A stretch of 64,000 nt of DNA from Bryobacteraceae bacterium (GTDB lineage: Bacteria > Acidobacteriota > Terriglobia > Bryobacterales > Bryobacteraceae): contig JAICJH010000015.1 in the NCBI GenBank assembly GCA_025928545.1, positions 50,142 to 114,141 on the forward strand. Reading direction: 5' to 3'. A model generated the notes under the pieces. The model searched no databases. It was not told the DNA's origin and saw only the letters and a program-made list of their open reading frames with translations. A program made the position numbers and the translations under genes. This document shows, piece after piece, positions 56,710 through 64,000 of the stretch (position 1 is the first letter of the stretch; each line of letters begins with the position of its first letter).

Positions 56710-58764
56710 CTACTTGCCGAATAATTTGCTTGCTTCCAGGTCCGTGACCATCTGATTGAGCAAGCGCACGGCATCCTCAGGCAGGAGGAAACGTTGCTGC
56801 ACCAGCGCGTTGGCTTGTTTGACCGCGGTTGCGTAATAGGCAGCAGCTGTCGGGTAGCGCTCCTCTATCGACAGGCGGGGATCGCCGGTGGCGAGTCTTT
56901 CGGCTTTCGTTTTCGCGAAAGGAATGTAGCCGGCCACCAGGGAATTTTGCCGGCCTTTCAGCGGACCGGAGGCAATCGGACTCCAGCCGGTATACGTGCC
57001 GAGCGGCACGCGCTGCAGCAGTGAGCCGACACCGCCCATTTCGTTGCCATCCGCATCCACCTTCGGGACGAGCGCGGGAATCAGGTGCTTAATCGGGGGC
57101 GGCACATTCGTGATGACGCCGGATTCGTCGTTGTAACGGAATTCGGGGCCGTAGTCGTAATCAAGCACGGGATTCACGACGCCATCGGGCTTGGGAGCGT
57201 TGGGAATAGCGGGCCAGCCGATGGCTGCGGAATTCGCCGTCACCAATGTGCCATTCGTAATGCGCGGATAAATGCTGGCCGGTGGCGGCACGCCCTTCAC
57301 GACCCAATCGACCAGCGCTACGTAAAGCGCGCGGTCGGTTTCCTTTTCCGGATTCGGATTGGCTGCAAGCGTTCCCGGGTTAGCGGCTGGAACGCCAAGG
57401 GCGAAACCGCCTCGTCCGCCGCCGTGTGGAGTGCCGGGATGGTAGTAACGGCGGACGTTGTCGGGCAACGGAATATCGTCTTTCCCTGTGGTTCCGGCAA
57501 TGCCGACCGTGCCATGGCTGTACCAGTATTCGGGTCCTCCGTAGGTCTCGGTAATTTTGGGGCAGGTGCTGGTCATCTGACAGCGATGCAGAAGACCCCA
57601 GGCGGGATGGTCGCGGACCTGATCCGTGTAGTCGCCCCACCAGAGGGGGCCATCGGCGCCGGGATTGTACATTTCGGCCATCTCTCCGGGTCTGGCGAAA
57701 CGGATATTGAAACCGCCTTCCGTACCGGCGATGCGGGCGTTGAATCCGTCCCAGACGATCTTGCCGATTTCATCCTCGTTGAAGCCCAGATTCAGAAAGT
57801 TCTTGCCGAAGCGCCCGGATTGGGAGTCGCCCATGCCGATGACGTGCGGGACTGTGCCGTAGAGTGGGTTGGCAGTCCCCGCATCGTCTTTTGCTGCGTA
57901 ACGAAAAAACGAAACGATGTCACGCATGGCGGCCATGCCGACGCCGAGCACGAAGGGATCCTTCGCGGTGTAGACAACCTCGTACAAGAGCGCCGGATTG
58001 AACCCATTCTTCAGGCAGAGTCGCGTTGGATCGGGAGTTCCGGGAAAAGGAGTGGCGCGGCAATCGGCAAATGCCCAATCCGTGGAGGGAATAGTGACGA
58101 CACCAGTCTTCACTCCTTCGGGCGTTTCGGAAGTTTCCGAAATCAGCCGGGCTTTGGTTGTGTCGAGAGTCGCAGGCGCGCGCCCCGCGGCTCCGGGAAG
58201 CGATTGCGTGTTGCCGGTTGCAGCCGTGATGCGATCCCAAACGGGGCTGGTGACTGGAGAGCCATCGGGCTTGCGTGCGATGGGCACTTCGATACCTTCG
58301 CGATCCGAGCCGTCGATAACGAGAGGGATGTCGCCCTGCCAACCGCTCCAGAGAACTGCTTCGCCCAGCTTGTAGAGGAAGCCGTCGCCGGGATCTCCGC
58401 CGACGTGAAAAGTCGTAGTTCCCTGATGGCCGCCGCGATTGACGATGTTGTAGAAAAGAACGCCGGCCGACTTCGTCATGTCGATCGGTTTGATCAGCGT
58501 GAAGTTGGTCCTGTATTCCACCAGGCCTTTCGCGTTCTTCGGCGCGAACTGAATGTCTGTAATAACCGCGTTACGACGGTCCTTCGGGTCGATCTCACCG
58601 CTCGCGATGCCTTTGATTTTTTCAAAAGCCCCGGCAGTGCCGAAAGCCTGGCCATTGAAAGCGGCTGAGCGCGAAGTGACGGCGATCTTCACGATCCGTG
58701 CGCCGAGCAGCGACGGTGCAATGAGACAGACGAAGCCGCCGATGAGGGCGGTTGTGCGGTTCAT
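56710..58764 (-). CDS. Exported alpha/beta hydrolase-domain protein
   Basis: 684 residues from ATG at 58764, chosen because it starts a signal peptide (MNRTTALIGGFVCLIAPSLL) and overlaps the aminotransferase stop as ATGA; the open frame runs 44 codons further up without a signal. The pattern agrees with the large Abhydrolase_10-type family: FNGQAFGTAGAFEKIKGIA near the N-terminus, FYNIVNRGG, and a nucleophile-elbow-like GMGDSQSGRFG near residue 320 (Ser within G-S-x-S-G context), with His in the C-terminal half. The substrate is unknown; related proteins are annotated only as alpha/beta hydrolase domain proteins. It probably acts outside the inner membrane. Confidence 0.8.
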   Translation of the reverse strand: MNRTTALIGGFVCLIAPSLLGARIVKIAVTSRSAAFNGQAFGTAGAFEKIKGIASGEIDPKDRRNAVITDIQFAPKNAKGLVEYRTNFTLIKPIDMTKSAGVLFYNIVNRGGHQGTTTFHVGGDPGDGFLYKLGEAVLWSGWQGDIPLVIDGSDREGIEVPIARKPDGSPVTSPVWDRITAATGNTQSLPGAAGRAPATLDTTKARLISETSETPEGVKTGVVTIPSTDWAFADCRATPFPGTPDPTRLCLKNGFNPALLYEVVYTAKDPFVLGVGMAAMRDIVSFFRYAAKDDAGTANPLYGTVPHVIGMGDSQSGRFGKNFLNLGFNEDEIGKIVWDGFNARIAGTEGGFNIRFARPGEMAEMYNPGADGPLWWGDYTDQVRDHPAWGLLHRCQMTSTCPKITETYGGPEYWYSHGTVGIAGTTGKDDIPLPDNVRRYYHPGTPHGGGRGGFALGVPAANPGTLAANPNPEKETDRALYVALVDWVVKGVPPPASIYPRITNGTLVTANSAAIGWPAIPNAPKPDGVVNPVLDYDYGPEFRYNDESGVITNVPPPIKHLIPALVPKVDADGNEMGGVGSLLQRVPLGTYTGWSPIASGPLKGRQNSLVAGYIPFAKTKAERLATGDPRLSIEERYPTAAAYYATAVKQANALVQQRFLLPEDAVRLLNQMVTDLEASKLFGK

Positions 58765-59957
58765 GCCGGTTGACTCCAGCGGGTGGAAACTTTTCGGATG
58801 CGCTCCACCGCCTCCAGCAAATTGGGGAGCGAATTCGCATAACTGAAACGGATATAGCCGTCTCCGTGCGCTCCGAAAGCCCCACCATTCAGACAAGCGA
58901 CGCCGGCTTCGTTGAGCAGATAATCGGCGAGCTCTTTAGAACTGATTCCGGTGCCCTCGATGTTGACGAACGCGTAGAAAGCGCCGGATGGCAACGGACA
59001 ACGGAAGCCTGGAATCGTATTCAGCCCCGCGCAAACAGCGTCACGGCGCCGGCGAAATTCTGCCGCCATCTGATCGACGCAGTCCTGCGGACCTTCCAGT
59101 GCGGCAATTCCGGCGCGCTGCGTGAAGCTCGCAGTACAGGAATTCGAATTGACCATGAGGGTATTGACTGCATCGGCCAGCCAAAGCGGCATGACCCCAT
59201 AGCCAAGCCGCCAGCCGGTCATCGAATACGTCTTCGAAAAACCGTCGAGAATGATGGTCTTATCCTGCATCCCGTCAAAGCTCGCAATCGATACGGGTGT
59301 GCCGTCGTAACAAAGACGGGAGTAAATCTCGTCGCTGAGGACGATGACATCGCGGTCGCGCAGCATAGCGGCAAGTTCGACCATGTCAGCTGCGGGGATT
59401 GTGCCGCCGGTCGGATTATGCGGCGAGTTGAGGATGACCATTCGGGTGCGGTCCGACAGCTTGCTGCGAAACAGCTCCAGATCGAACGAGAAGCCCCGGC
59501 TTTCCACCAGCGGAATCGGAACCGGAGTTGCACCGGTGAAGCGAATCATGGATTCATAAATAGGAAATCCGGGATCCGGGTAAATGACTTCAGCGCCCGC
59601 GTCAAGCAGAGCCATCATCGTAAAGAACATGATGGGCTTTGCGCCGGGCACCACGCAGACCGACTCCGGAACAGCCGTGATGCCGCGTGTGCGCGAAACA
59701 TAGCGGGCAATCGACTCGCGAAGTTCGGACAACCCCGCGGTGGGCCCGTATTTTGTGTAGCCTTCGTCGAGGGCGCGCTTGCCGGCGTCGATAATATGCG
59801 CCGGGGTTGGGAAATCGGGCTCGCCGATTTCCAGATGGATGACGCTGCGCCCTTGTTTCTCAAGCGCCCGCGCACGCACCAGGACCTCAAATGCGGACTC
59901 CACTTGTAATTGGCTCATGCGCGCGACAAGCCGGGATTGTTCTGTATTTTTTGTCAC
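58761..59957 (-). CDS. Class I/II PLP-dependent aminotransferase
   Basis: 398 residues from GTG at 59957, which gives the usual N-terminal extent; ATG at 59918 would cut into homologous sequence and has no ribosome-binding site. Fold type I signs: LEIGEPDFPTP, YGPTAGLSELRESIA, NSPHNPTGG, SDEIYSRLCYDG and the PLP-lysine site DGFSKTYSMTGWRLGYG; C-terminal Arg in GYIRFSYANS binds the substrate carboxylate. It is in the AspC/AlaT-like subgroup, so aspartate, alanine or aromatic amino acids are possible substrates. Coupled by a four-base overlap to the alpha/beta hydrolase gene. Confidence 0.92.
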   Translation of the reverse strand: MTKNTEQSRLVARMSQLQVESAFEVLVRARALEKQGRSVIHLEIGEPDFPTPAHIIDAGKRALDEGYTKYGPTAGLSELRESIARYVSRTRGITAVPESVCVVPGAKPIMFFTMMALLDAGAEVIYPDPGFPIYESMIRFTGATPVPIPLVESRGFSFDLELFRSKLSDRTRMVILNSPHNPTGGTIPAADMVELAAMLRDRDVIVLSDEIYSRLCYDGTPVSIASFDGMQDKTIILDGFSKTYSMTGWRLGYGVMPLWLADAVNTLMVNSNSCTASFTQRAGIAALEGPQDCVDQMAAEFRRRRDAVCAGLNTIPGFRCPLPSGAFYAFVNIEGTGISSKELADYLLNEAGVACLNGGAFGAHGDGYIRFSYANSLPNLLEAVERIRKVSTRWSQPA

Positions 59958-60073
59958 TTGGCACAGCCTATCATGTGCGGACCGCAAGGCGAAACGGGTT
60001 AAGATTCGTTCAGAAGCGACTGCCCCGCGCAACTCCGGCTACACCAGCGGCGTTAGTCATAGGGGGCCTCACC

Positions 60074-61765
60074 ATGAGATTATTTCAAACCCGAACGCCG
60101 ATGTTGTTGCTGATTTCCACGGGATGCCTGCTGGCGCAGTTGCCGAAACCCACCGGGCCTGAATCAGCCGATGGACCGGTCATCCTGAAATCCACAACCC
60201 GGCTGGTGATGCTCAGTGTCGTGGCCCGGGATAAGAATGGCCAGCCAGCCGCCGACCTGAAGAAGGAAGACTTCCGCATTAAAGTAAACGGCAAGGTCCA
60301 GTCTGTGGCGGTCTTTTCGATGGCTTCGGCTGGCGGGTTGCCTGCCGGAAGTTCAGTGGCGGCAAGCTTCGGACCTTCACAGGGTAGTCAGGGAACACTT
60401 CCACCCAACGTCTTTACCAACAGGCTCGCGGCCAACGCAAACACTCCATCGGGCGTTACGGTCCTTTTACTCGATACCAGGAACACACGACCCGCGGATC
60501 AAATCTACGCGAAGGCGCAGATCATCCGCTATCTCCGCACGCTTCAGCCCGGCGATCATATCGGGCTCTATACTTTCGGCCCATCGCTCAAGGTTCTGCA
60601 TGACTACACGTCGGATTCATCCGGCTTGCTGGCAAAGCTGAGTGCAGCAAAGAACTGGAATCTGCCGGATACTTCCCAACAGGATGTTGCGGGGGCGCTG
60701 CAGGGTGACAGCGCGATGATGGACGATCTCAACCGCGGCGCCGGTGGCACCAGCGCGGCGGAACGTTCCTTTTACACGACCGATCGTGTTCTGGCCACTC
60801 TGCGCGCTTTTGAATTCATCGCCGAGCACCTTGCCCAGCTTCCCGGTCGCAAGAATCTGATCTGGGTTTCGGGCGGCTTCCCGCTCGATATCGGCTTCGA
60901 CAGCATTGAAGACTTTCACGACCCGGCCGTAGATCAGCGAACGTTCACGGAGGAAGTAGACCGAACGCTGCGCGCCATGAACGATGCCAATATCGCTGTC
61001 TATCCGGTGGACGCGCGCGGGCTGATGACAGATCCCCGCTTTTCGGCTGAGAACCGCAGGATGCCTGTGCGTCCGACGCTCGCCCCTCCGGTTGGAGTGA
61101 AAGAGCAGCAAACCATGCAGGAGATGGCGAGCCGCACAGGTGGTCTGGCGTTTTACAACACCAACGATCTGGCGCGGGCGATTCACGCCGCTGTCGATGA
61201 TTCCCAGGTGACTTACACGCTCGGGTTTTATCCTTCCGAGACTGGTTTCGACGGAAGATTTCACAAGATTGACCTTGAGACACCGGGCCGTTCCGGCGTG
61301 AAACTCCGTTATCGTAAGGGTTATTTTGATATTCCGGAAAAGCCTGAGGACGACAAATCGCGGCAGGCGGAGCTTCGCGATGCGGTCTGGAGCCCGATTG
61401 ACGCCAGCGCGATGGGACTTGTGGCGTCCGTCACGCCGGTTGCGAACAATCCGACGCAGATCAATGTGGCGCTGAAAATCGATCATTCCACGATCGGCCT
61501 GCAGCACGAGCAGTCGCGCTGGCAGGGACGGCTCGATGTTCTATTCGTCGAGCGCGACGATCAGGGCAAAGAATATGAGGGTGTCGACGACACCGTGCAA
61601 CTGAACCTGACGCAGGATACTTACCAGAAGCTGGTAACCAACGATCTGGCGTACCACCGGGTGGTGGCGCGCGCCGCGCCGGCGAAGTTACTAAGGATTG
61701 TCGTGCGGGATGCGACTTCCGGCGCGATGGGATCGGTGACTATTCCGCTGAACAAAGTGAGGTAG
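60074..61765 (+). CDS. VWFA-related Acidobacterial protein (TIGR03436)
   Basis: 563 residues from ATG at 60074, with AGGGGG 7 bases upstream. A signal peptide (MRLFQTRTPMLLLISTGCLLA) is followed by LVMLSVVARDKNGQPAADL and EDFRIKVNG, the standard start of the family, then a von Willebrand A-like domain with VTVLLLDTRNT (MIDAS-type position has D-T-R rather than DxSxS), ALPGRKNLIWVSGGFPL-like text around residue 265, and VYPVDARGL. The C-terminal ~150 residues form a further beta domain (VTYTLGFYP, LRYRKGYF). These exported proteins are a hallmark of Acidobacteria; function unknown. It ends two bases before the convergent NtrC-like gene. Confidence 0.9.
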   Translation: MRLFQTRTPMLLLISTGCLLAQLPKPTGPESADGPVILKSTTRLVMLSVVARDKNGQPAADLKKEDFRIKVNGKVQSVAVFSMASAGGLPAGSSVAASFGPSQGSQGTLPPNVFTNRLAANANTPSGVTVLLLDTRNTRPADQIYAKAQIIRYLRTLQPGDHIGLYTFGPSLKVLHDYTSDSSGLLAKLSAAKNWNLPDTSQQDVAGALQGDSAMMDDLNRGAGGTSAAERSFYTTDRVLATLRAFEFIAEHLAQLPGRKNLIWVSGGFPLDIGFDSIEDFHDPAVDQRTFTEEVDRTLRAMNDANIAVYPVDARGLMTDPRFSAENRRMPVRPTLAPPVGVKEQQTMQEMASRTGGLAFYNTNDLARAIHAAVDDSQVTYTLGFYPSETGFDGRFHKIDLETPGRSGVKLRYRKGYFDIPEKPEDDKSRQAELRDAVWSPIDASAMGLVASVTPVANNPTQINVALKIDHSTIGLQHEQSRWQGRLDVLFVERDDQGKEYEGVDDTVQLNLTQDTYQKLVTNDLAYHRVVARAAPAKLLRIVVRDATSGAMGSVTIPLNKVR

Positions 61766-61767
61766 TG

Positions 61768-63114
61768 TTACTTCCCGCGGGCCAGTCCGAGGGCGCGGAT
61801 TCGCTTATGGAGATTCGTCCTCTCCATTCCAAGAGCTCTGGCCGCGCCCGAAACATTCCAGCCGCAATCTTCGAGGGCCCGCAGCACGTGGTCGCGTTCA
61901 GCCGACTCCCGCGCTTCCTGTACGCTGGATCGGCCGCCGGTTTCACGTTGTAATTTCAACTCGAGCGGAATCGCGGCGGCTGTGAGAGTGTCGCCCGGCG
62001 AAAGAATCGCCATCCGCTCAACCGCGTTGCGCAATTCGCGCGCGTTACCGGGCCACTTGTATTCCTGAAAGGCATCCCAGACTTCGGCTTCGAATGCCCG
62101 CTTGCGGAAGCCATTGCGGGCGCAGAAATCCTCCAGGAAGTATTCGGCCATGGGACGGATATCCTGTGGCCGCTCGCGCAGCGCGGGAACGCGGATCGGC
62201 ACCACGCTGACACGGTAATAGAGATCTTCGCGAAATTTATCCTGTGCCACCAGAGCCGTGAGATCGCGATTCGTCGCCGAAACCACGCGGACCGAAACGC
62301 GGATGGTCTGTTCTCCGCCAACGCGATGAAACTCGCCTTCCTGAAGCACGCGCAACAGTTTCGCCTGGGAATTGGAGTGCAGGTCGCCGATTTCGTCGAG
62401 AAATAACGTGCCATTGTCGGCGAGTTCGAACTTGCCCCGCCGCATGGCCGTCGCGCCCGTGAAGGAGCCTTTTTCATGGCCGAAGAGTTCGCTTTCAATC
62501 AGCTCACCGGGAATCGCGGCGCAGTTCACCTTGACGAATGGTCCGGCTGCGAACGGACTGTTGGCATGGATGTGCGCTGCCAGCAACTCTTTGCCGGTGC
62601 CCGATTCACCCACCAGAAGAACCCGCGCATCGGATCGGGCGGCCATGGTGGCCTGTTCGAGCGCGCGTCCAAAAGCCGGACTATCGCCGATCATGCGCGT
62701 GCCGACGCCTACCGCCTCTTTCAGCCGTTTATTCTCCTGCTTCAGGGTTCCCTGATCGAAAGCATTCTTCACCGCCACCAGGACCCGGTCGCGTCCGAGA
62801 GGCTTTTCGAGAAAATCGAACGCTCCCGCGCGCGTGGCTTCCACCGCATCCGCAATCGTTGCATGACCGGAGATCATGATCACCGGGGCGTTGATATCCG
62901 ACGCCTGCAGTTCACGCAGCAGATCGATGCCGTTGGCATCCGGCAGGCGGACATCGAACAGGTAGAGATCCATCCGCGCCCGTTCCGGAAAAGCCCGCAT
63001 TTCCGCGGCGGAGTGGACACCGTTGACCTGGTAACCTTCACGTTCGAGAATCATCCGCAGCGATCGGCAGATGTTTTCTTCGTCGTCAACGACCAGGATG
63101 CGCCGCAATGGCAT
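61768..63114 (-). CDS. NtrC-family sigma-54 response regulator
   Basis: 448 residues. Receiver (1-120) with VVDDEEN, phospho-Asp in LFDVRLPDANG near 54, and Lys in FLEKPLGR; AAA+ domain (about 140-375) with Walker A GESGTGKE, sigma-54 contact loop GSFTGA (most members have GAFTGA), Walker B GTLFLDEIG and the arginine-finger region FREDLYYRVSV; C-terminal Fis-type HTH (about 405-445; NVSGAARALGMERTNLHKRI). It activates sigma-54 promoters after phosphorylation. The Ala-to-Ser change in the loop is conservative. Its start lies 29 bases inside the kinase gene, so the two are coupled, as in NtrY-NtrX pairs. Confidence 0.94.
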   Translation of the reverse strand: MPLRRILVVDDEENICRSLRMILEREGYQVNGVHSAAEMRAFPERARMDLYLFDVRLPDANGIDLLRELQASDINAPVIMISGHATIADAVEATRAGAFDFLEKPLGRDRVLVAVKNAFDQGTLKQENKRLKEAVGVGTRMIGDSPAFGRALEQATMAARSDARVLLVGESGTGKELLAAHIHANSPFAAGPFVKVNCAAIPGELIESELFGHEKGSFTGATAMRRGKFELADNGTLFLDEIGDLHSNSQAKLLRVLQEGEFHRVGGEQTIRVSVRVVSATNRDLTALVAQDKFREDLYYRVSVVPIRVPALRERPQDIRPMAEYFLEDFCARNGFRKRAFEAEVWDAFQEYKWPGNARELRNAVERMAILSPGDTLTAAAIPLELKLQRETGGRSSVQEARESAERDHVLRALEDCGWNVSGAARALGMERTNLHKRIRALGLARGK

Positions 63115-64000
63115 TATCCGCTCCGATCAGCTCTGCGCCGGTTGGAAGAACGACGCGGAAGCCGGCGCCACCCAGTTCGCCGGCAATCAGCAAAATGTCT
63201 CCACCGGAGAGCAGGGCGCTTTTCCGCGCGATGGAAAGACCGAGGCCCATGCCGCGCTTCTTGAAGGAGATGGTGGGCTGGAACAAGGACTTACGAGCCA
63301 GGTCGCTCAGGCCGGGGCCGGAATCGTGAACTTCGATGGCTACCCGGTCGTCGATCGGCACAACCTTGGCAAGAATGCGGCCACCCTGCCCCGCCGCCTC
63401 CGCCGCGTTTTCGAGGAGATTGACGAGAATACCCTTCACAAGATCCTCATCAGCCATGGCTGCCGGCGTGTTCGCCGCCGCTTCCACCAGATAACCGACT
63501 TCCGGATGCGCTGTCTTGAGAAATGCGATTCGCTCCTCCACCAGGGCTGGCAGATCGAGCGTTTCAGGACAGACCGGCGGCTCGGAAGAGAATTCCGAAA
63601 AGGCGCGGATGCGGCGCTCCAGCGATTCGATTTCATCCACCACGATGCCGGCCGCCTGCTCGAGGAACGCGCTCTTACCCACGCTCATGGCATCGCTCTC
63701 GCGTGCCACCATTTCTTCCACGGTGAGGCGGATCGGGGTAAGCGAATTCTTGACTTCATGCGCCATCTTTCGCGCCAGAATCTGCCAGCTGGCAAGCTGC
63801 GTCAGATAGACCAGCCGGTCGCGGCTTTGTTCCAGTTCGGTCGCGGTGCGGTTAAACGCCTGTGTTGCGAGGCCGATTTCATCCGTACGGTCATTCGGGA
63901 CGCGGATGCGGAAATTGCCTGCCGCGAGCCCGCGCAATGCTTCCGTGAGATTCACGATCGGGCGGCTGAAGCGCGTGGCGACAATCCATACCAGGGCCAG
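63086..64000 (-). CDS. NtrY-like sensor histidine kinase (5' end beyond window)
   Basis: The frame is open from 63086 to the window edge, so the start lies outside; 304 codons are visible. The first 15 residues end in RFSRPI, the tail of a membrane helix, leading into a HAMP domain (VNLTEALRGLAAGNFRIRV). Then come HisKA with KMAHEVKNSLTPI (phospho-His; E-V-K-N form typical of NtrY/NtrB), N box LVNLLENAAEAAG, G1 VHDSGPGLSD and G2 GMGLGLSIARK. It should phosphorylate the overlapping NtrC-like regulator. An internal GTG at 63955 could be mistaken for a start, but it sits inside the HAMP region. Confidence 0.92.
   Translation of the reverse strand: MALVWIVATRFSRPIVNLTEALRGLAAGNFRIRVPNDRTDEIGLATQAFNRTATELEQSRDRLVYLTQLASWQILARKMAHEVKNSLTPIRLTVEEMVARESDAMSVGKSAFLEQAAGIVVDEIESLERRIRAFSEFSSEPPVCPETLDLPALVEERIAFLKTAHPEVGYLVEAAANTPAAMADEDLVKGILVNLLENAAEAAGQGGRILAKVVPIDDRVAIEVHDSGPGLSDLARKSLFQPTISFKKRGMGLGLSIARKSALLSGGDILLIAGELGGAGFRVVLPTGAELIGADNAIAAHPGR

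Noticed and set aside
56690..56710. Rho-independent terminator between the convergent SH3 lipoprotein and hydrolase genes
   Set aside because: The gap of 19 bases has no GC-rich stem with a T-run on either strand.
58764..58896. 44-residue N-terminal extension of the alpha/beta hydrolase
   Set aside because: It overlaps the aminotransferase coding region and hides the signal peptide that begins at 58764.

Overview
The window looks like chromosomal DNA of an Acidobacterium of the Solibacter/Bryobacterales type. The basis is a set of protein families I associate with that group: three TIGR03437 modules (8285-10336, 10484-12580 and inside 22368-37031), a TIGR03435 protein (51146-51934), a TIGR03436 VWFA-related protein (60074-61765), and very large exported repeat proteins. 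GTG starts and 1-4 base overlaps between genes are common. No rRNA, tRNA, CRISPR array, transposase or phage gene was seen. The gene at each window edge (trxB at 1, a sensor kinase at 64000) is cut off.

Layout. (1) 1-5605, minus strand: an iron-uptake operon of FTR1 permease fused to a DUF2318 domain, two FtsX-type permeases, an ABC ATPase fused to a DtxR-family metal-sensing repressor, then thioredoxin reductase. A palindrome sits between the probable -10 and the first start codon. (2) 5682-6335: an orphan hypothetical gene. (3) 6566-37031, minus strand: about 30 kb of exported proteins, probably one transcription unit, encoded in the order 4887-aa giant repeat protein, 954-aa protein with a cohesin-like domain and a dockerin, small cohesin-like protein, 2132-aa protein with 15 Cys-containing Ig-like repeats, two TIGR03437 proteins, and a thioredoxin-fold protein with a degenerate active site. 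(4) 37549-45273, plus strand and divergent from the giant gene: a glycosylation cluster with two methyltransferase modules, several GT2/GT4 glycosyltransferases, a polyprenyl-phosphate-mannose-synthase-like GT2 and a TMTC-like membrane glycosyltransferase with TPRs. A convergent GT4 gene follows (45270-46487). (5) 46538-64000: mainly housekeeping and regulatory genes: DEAD-box helicase, an unknown membrane protein, an OmpR-type two-component pair plus TIGR03435 protein, sucC-sucD-ndk, trpD plus an SH3 lipoprotein, an aminotransferase plus alpha/beta hydrolase, a VWFA-related protein, and an NtrC/NtrY-like pair.

How the parts may work together. The most interesting idea is that regions 3 and 4 form one surface system. 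The exported proteins carry cohesin-like domains and one dockerin, which could hold several chains together outside the cell. The divergent cluster encodes a Dol-P-Man-synthase-like enzyme beside a TMTC-like enzyme, a pairing that in eukaryotes O-mannosylates beta-sandwich domains. This is inference from domain content and gene order. The second notable system is the iron operon, where transport ATPase and iron-dependent repressor are one polypeptide and so could couple uptake to gene control.
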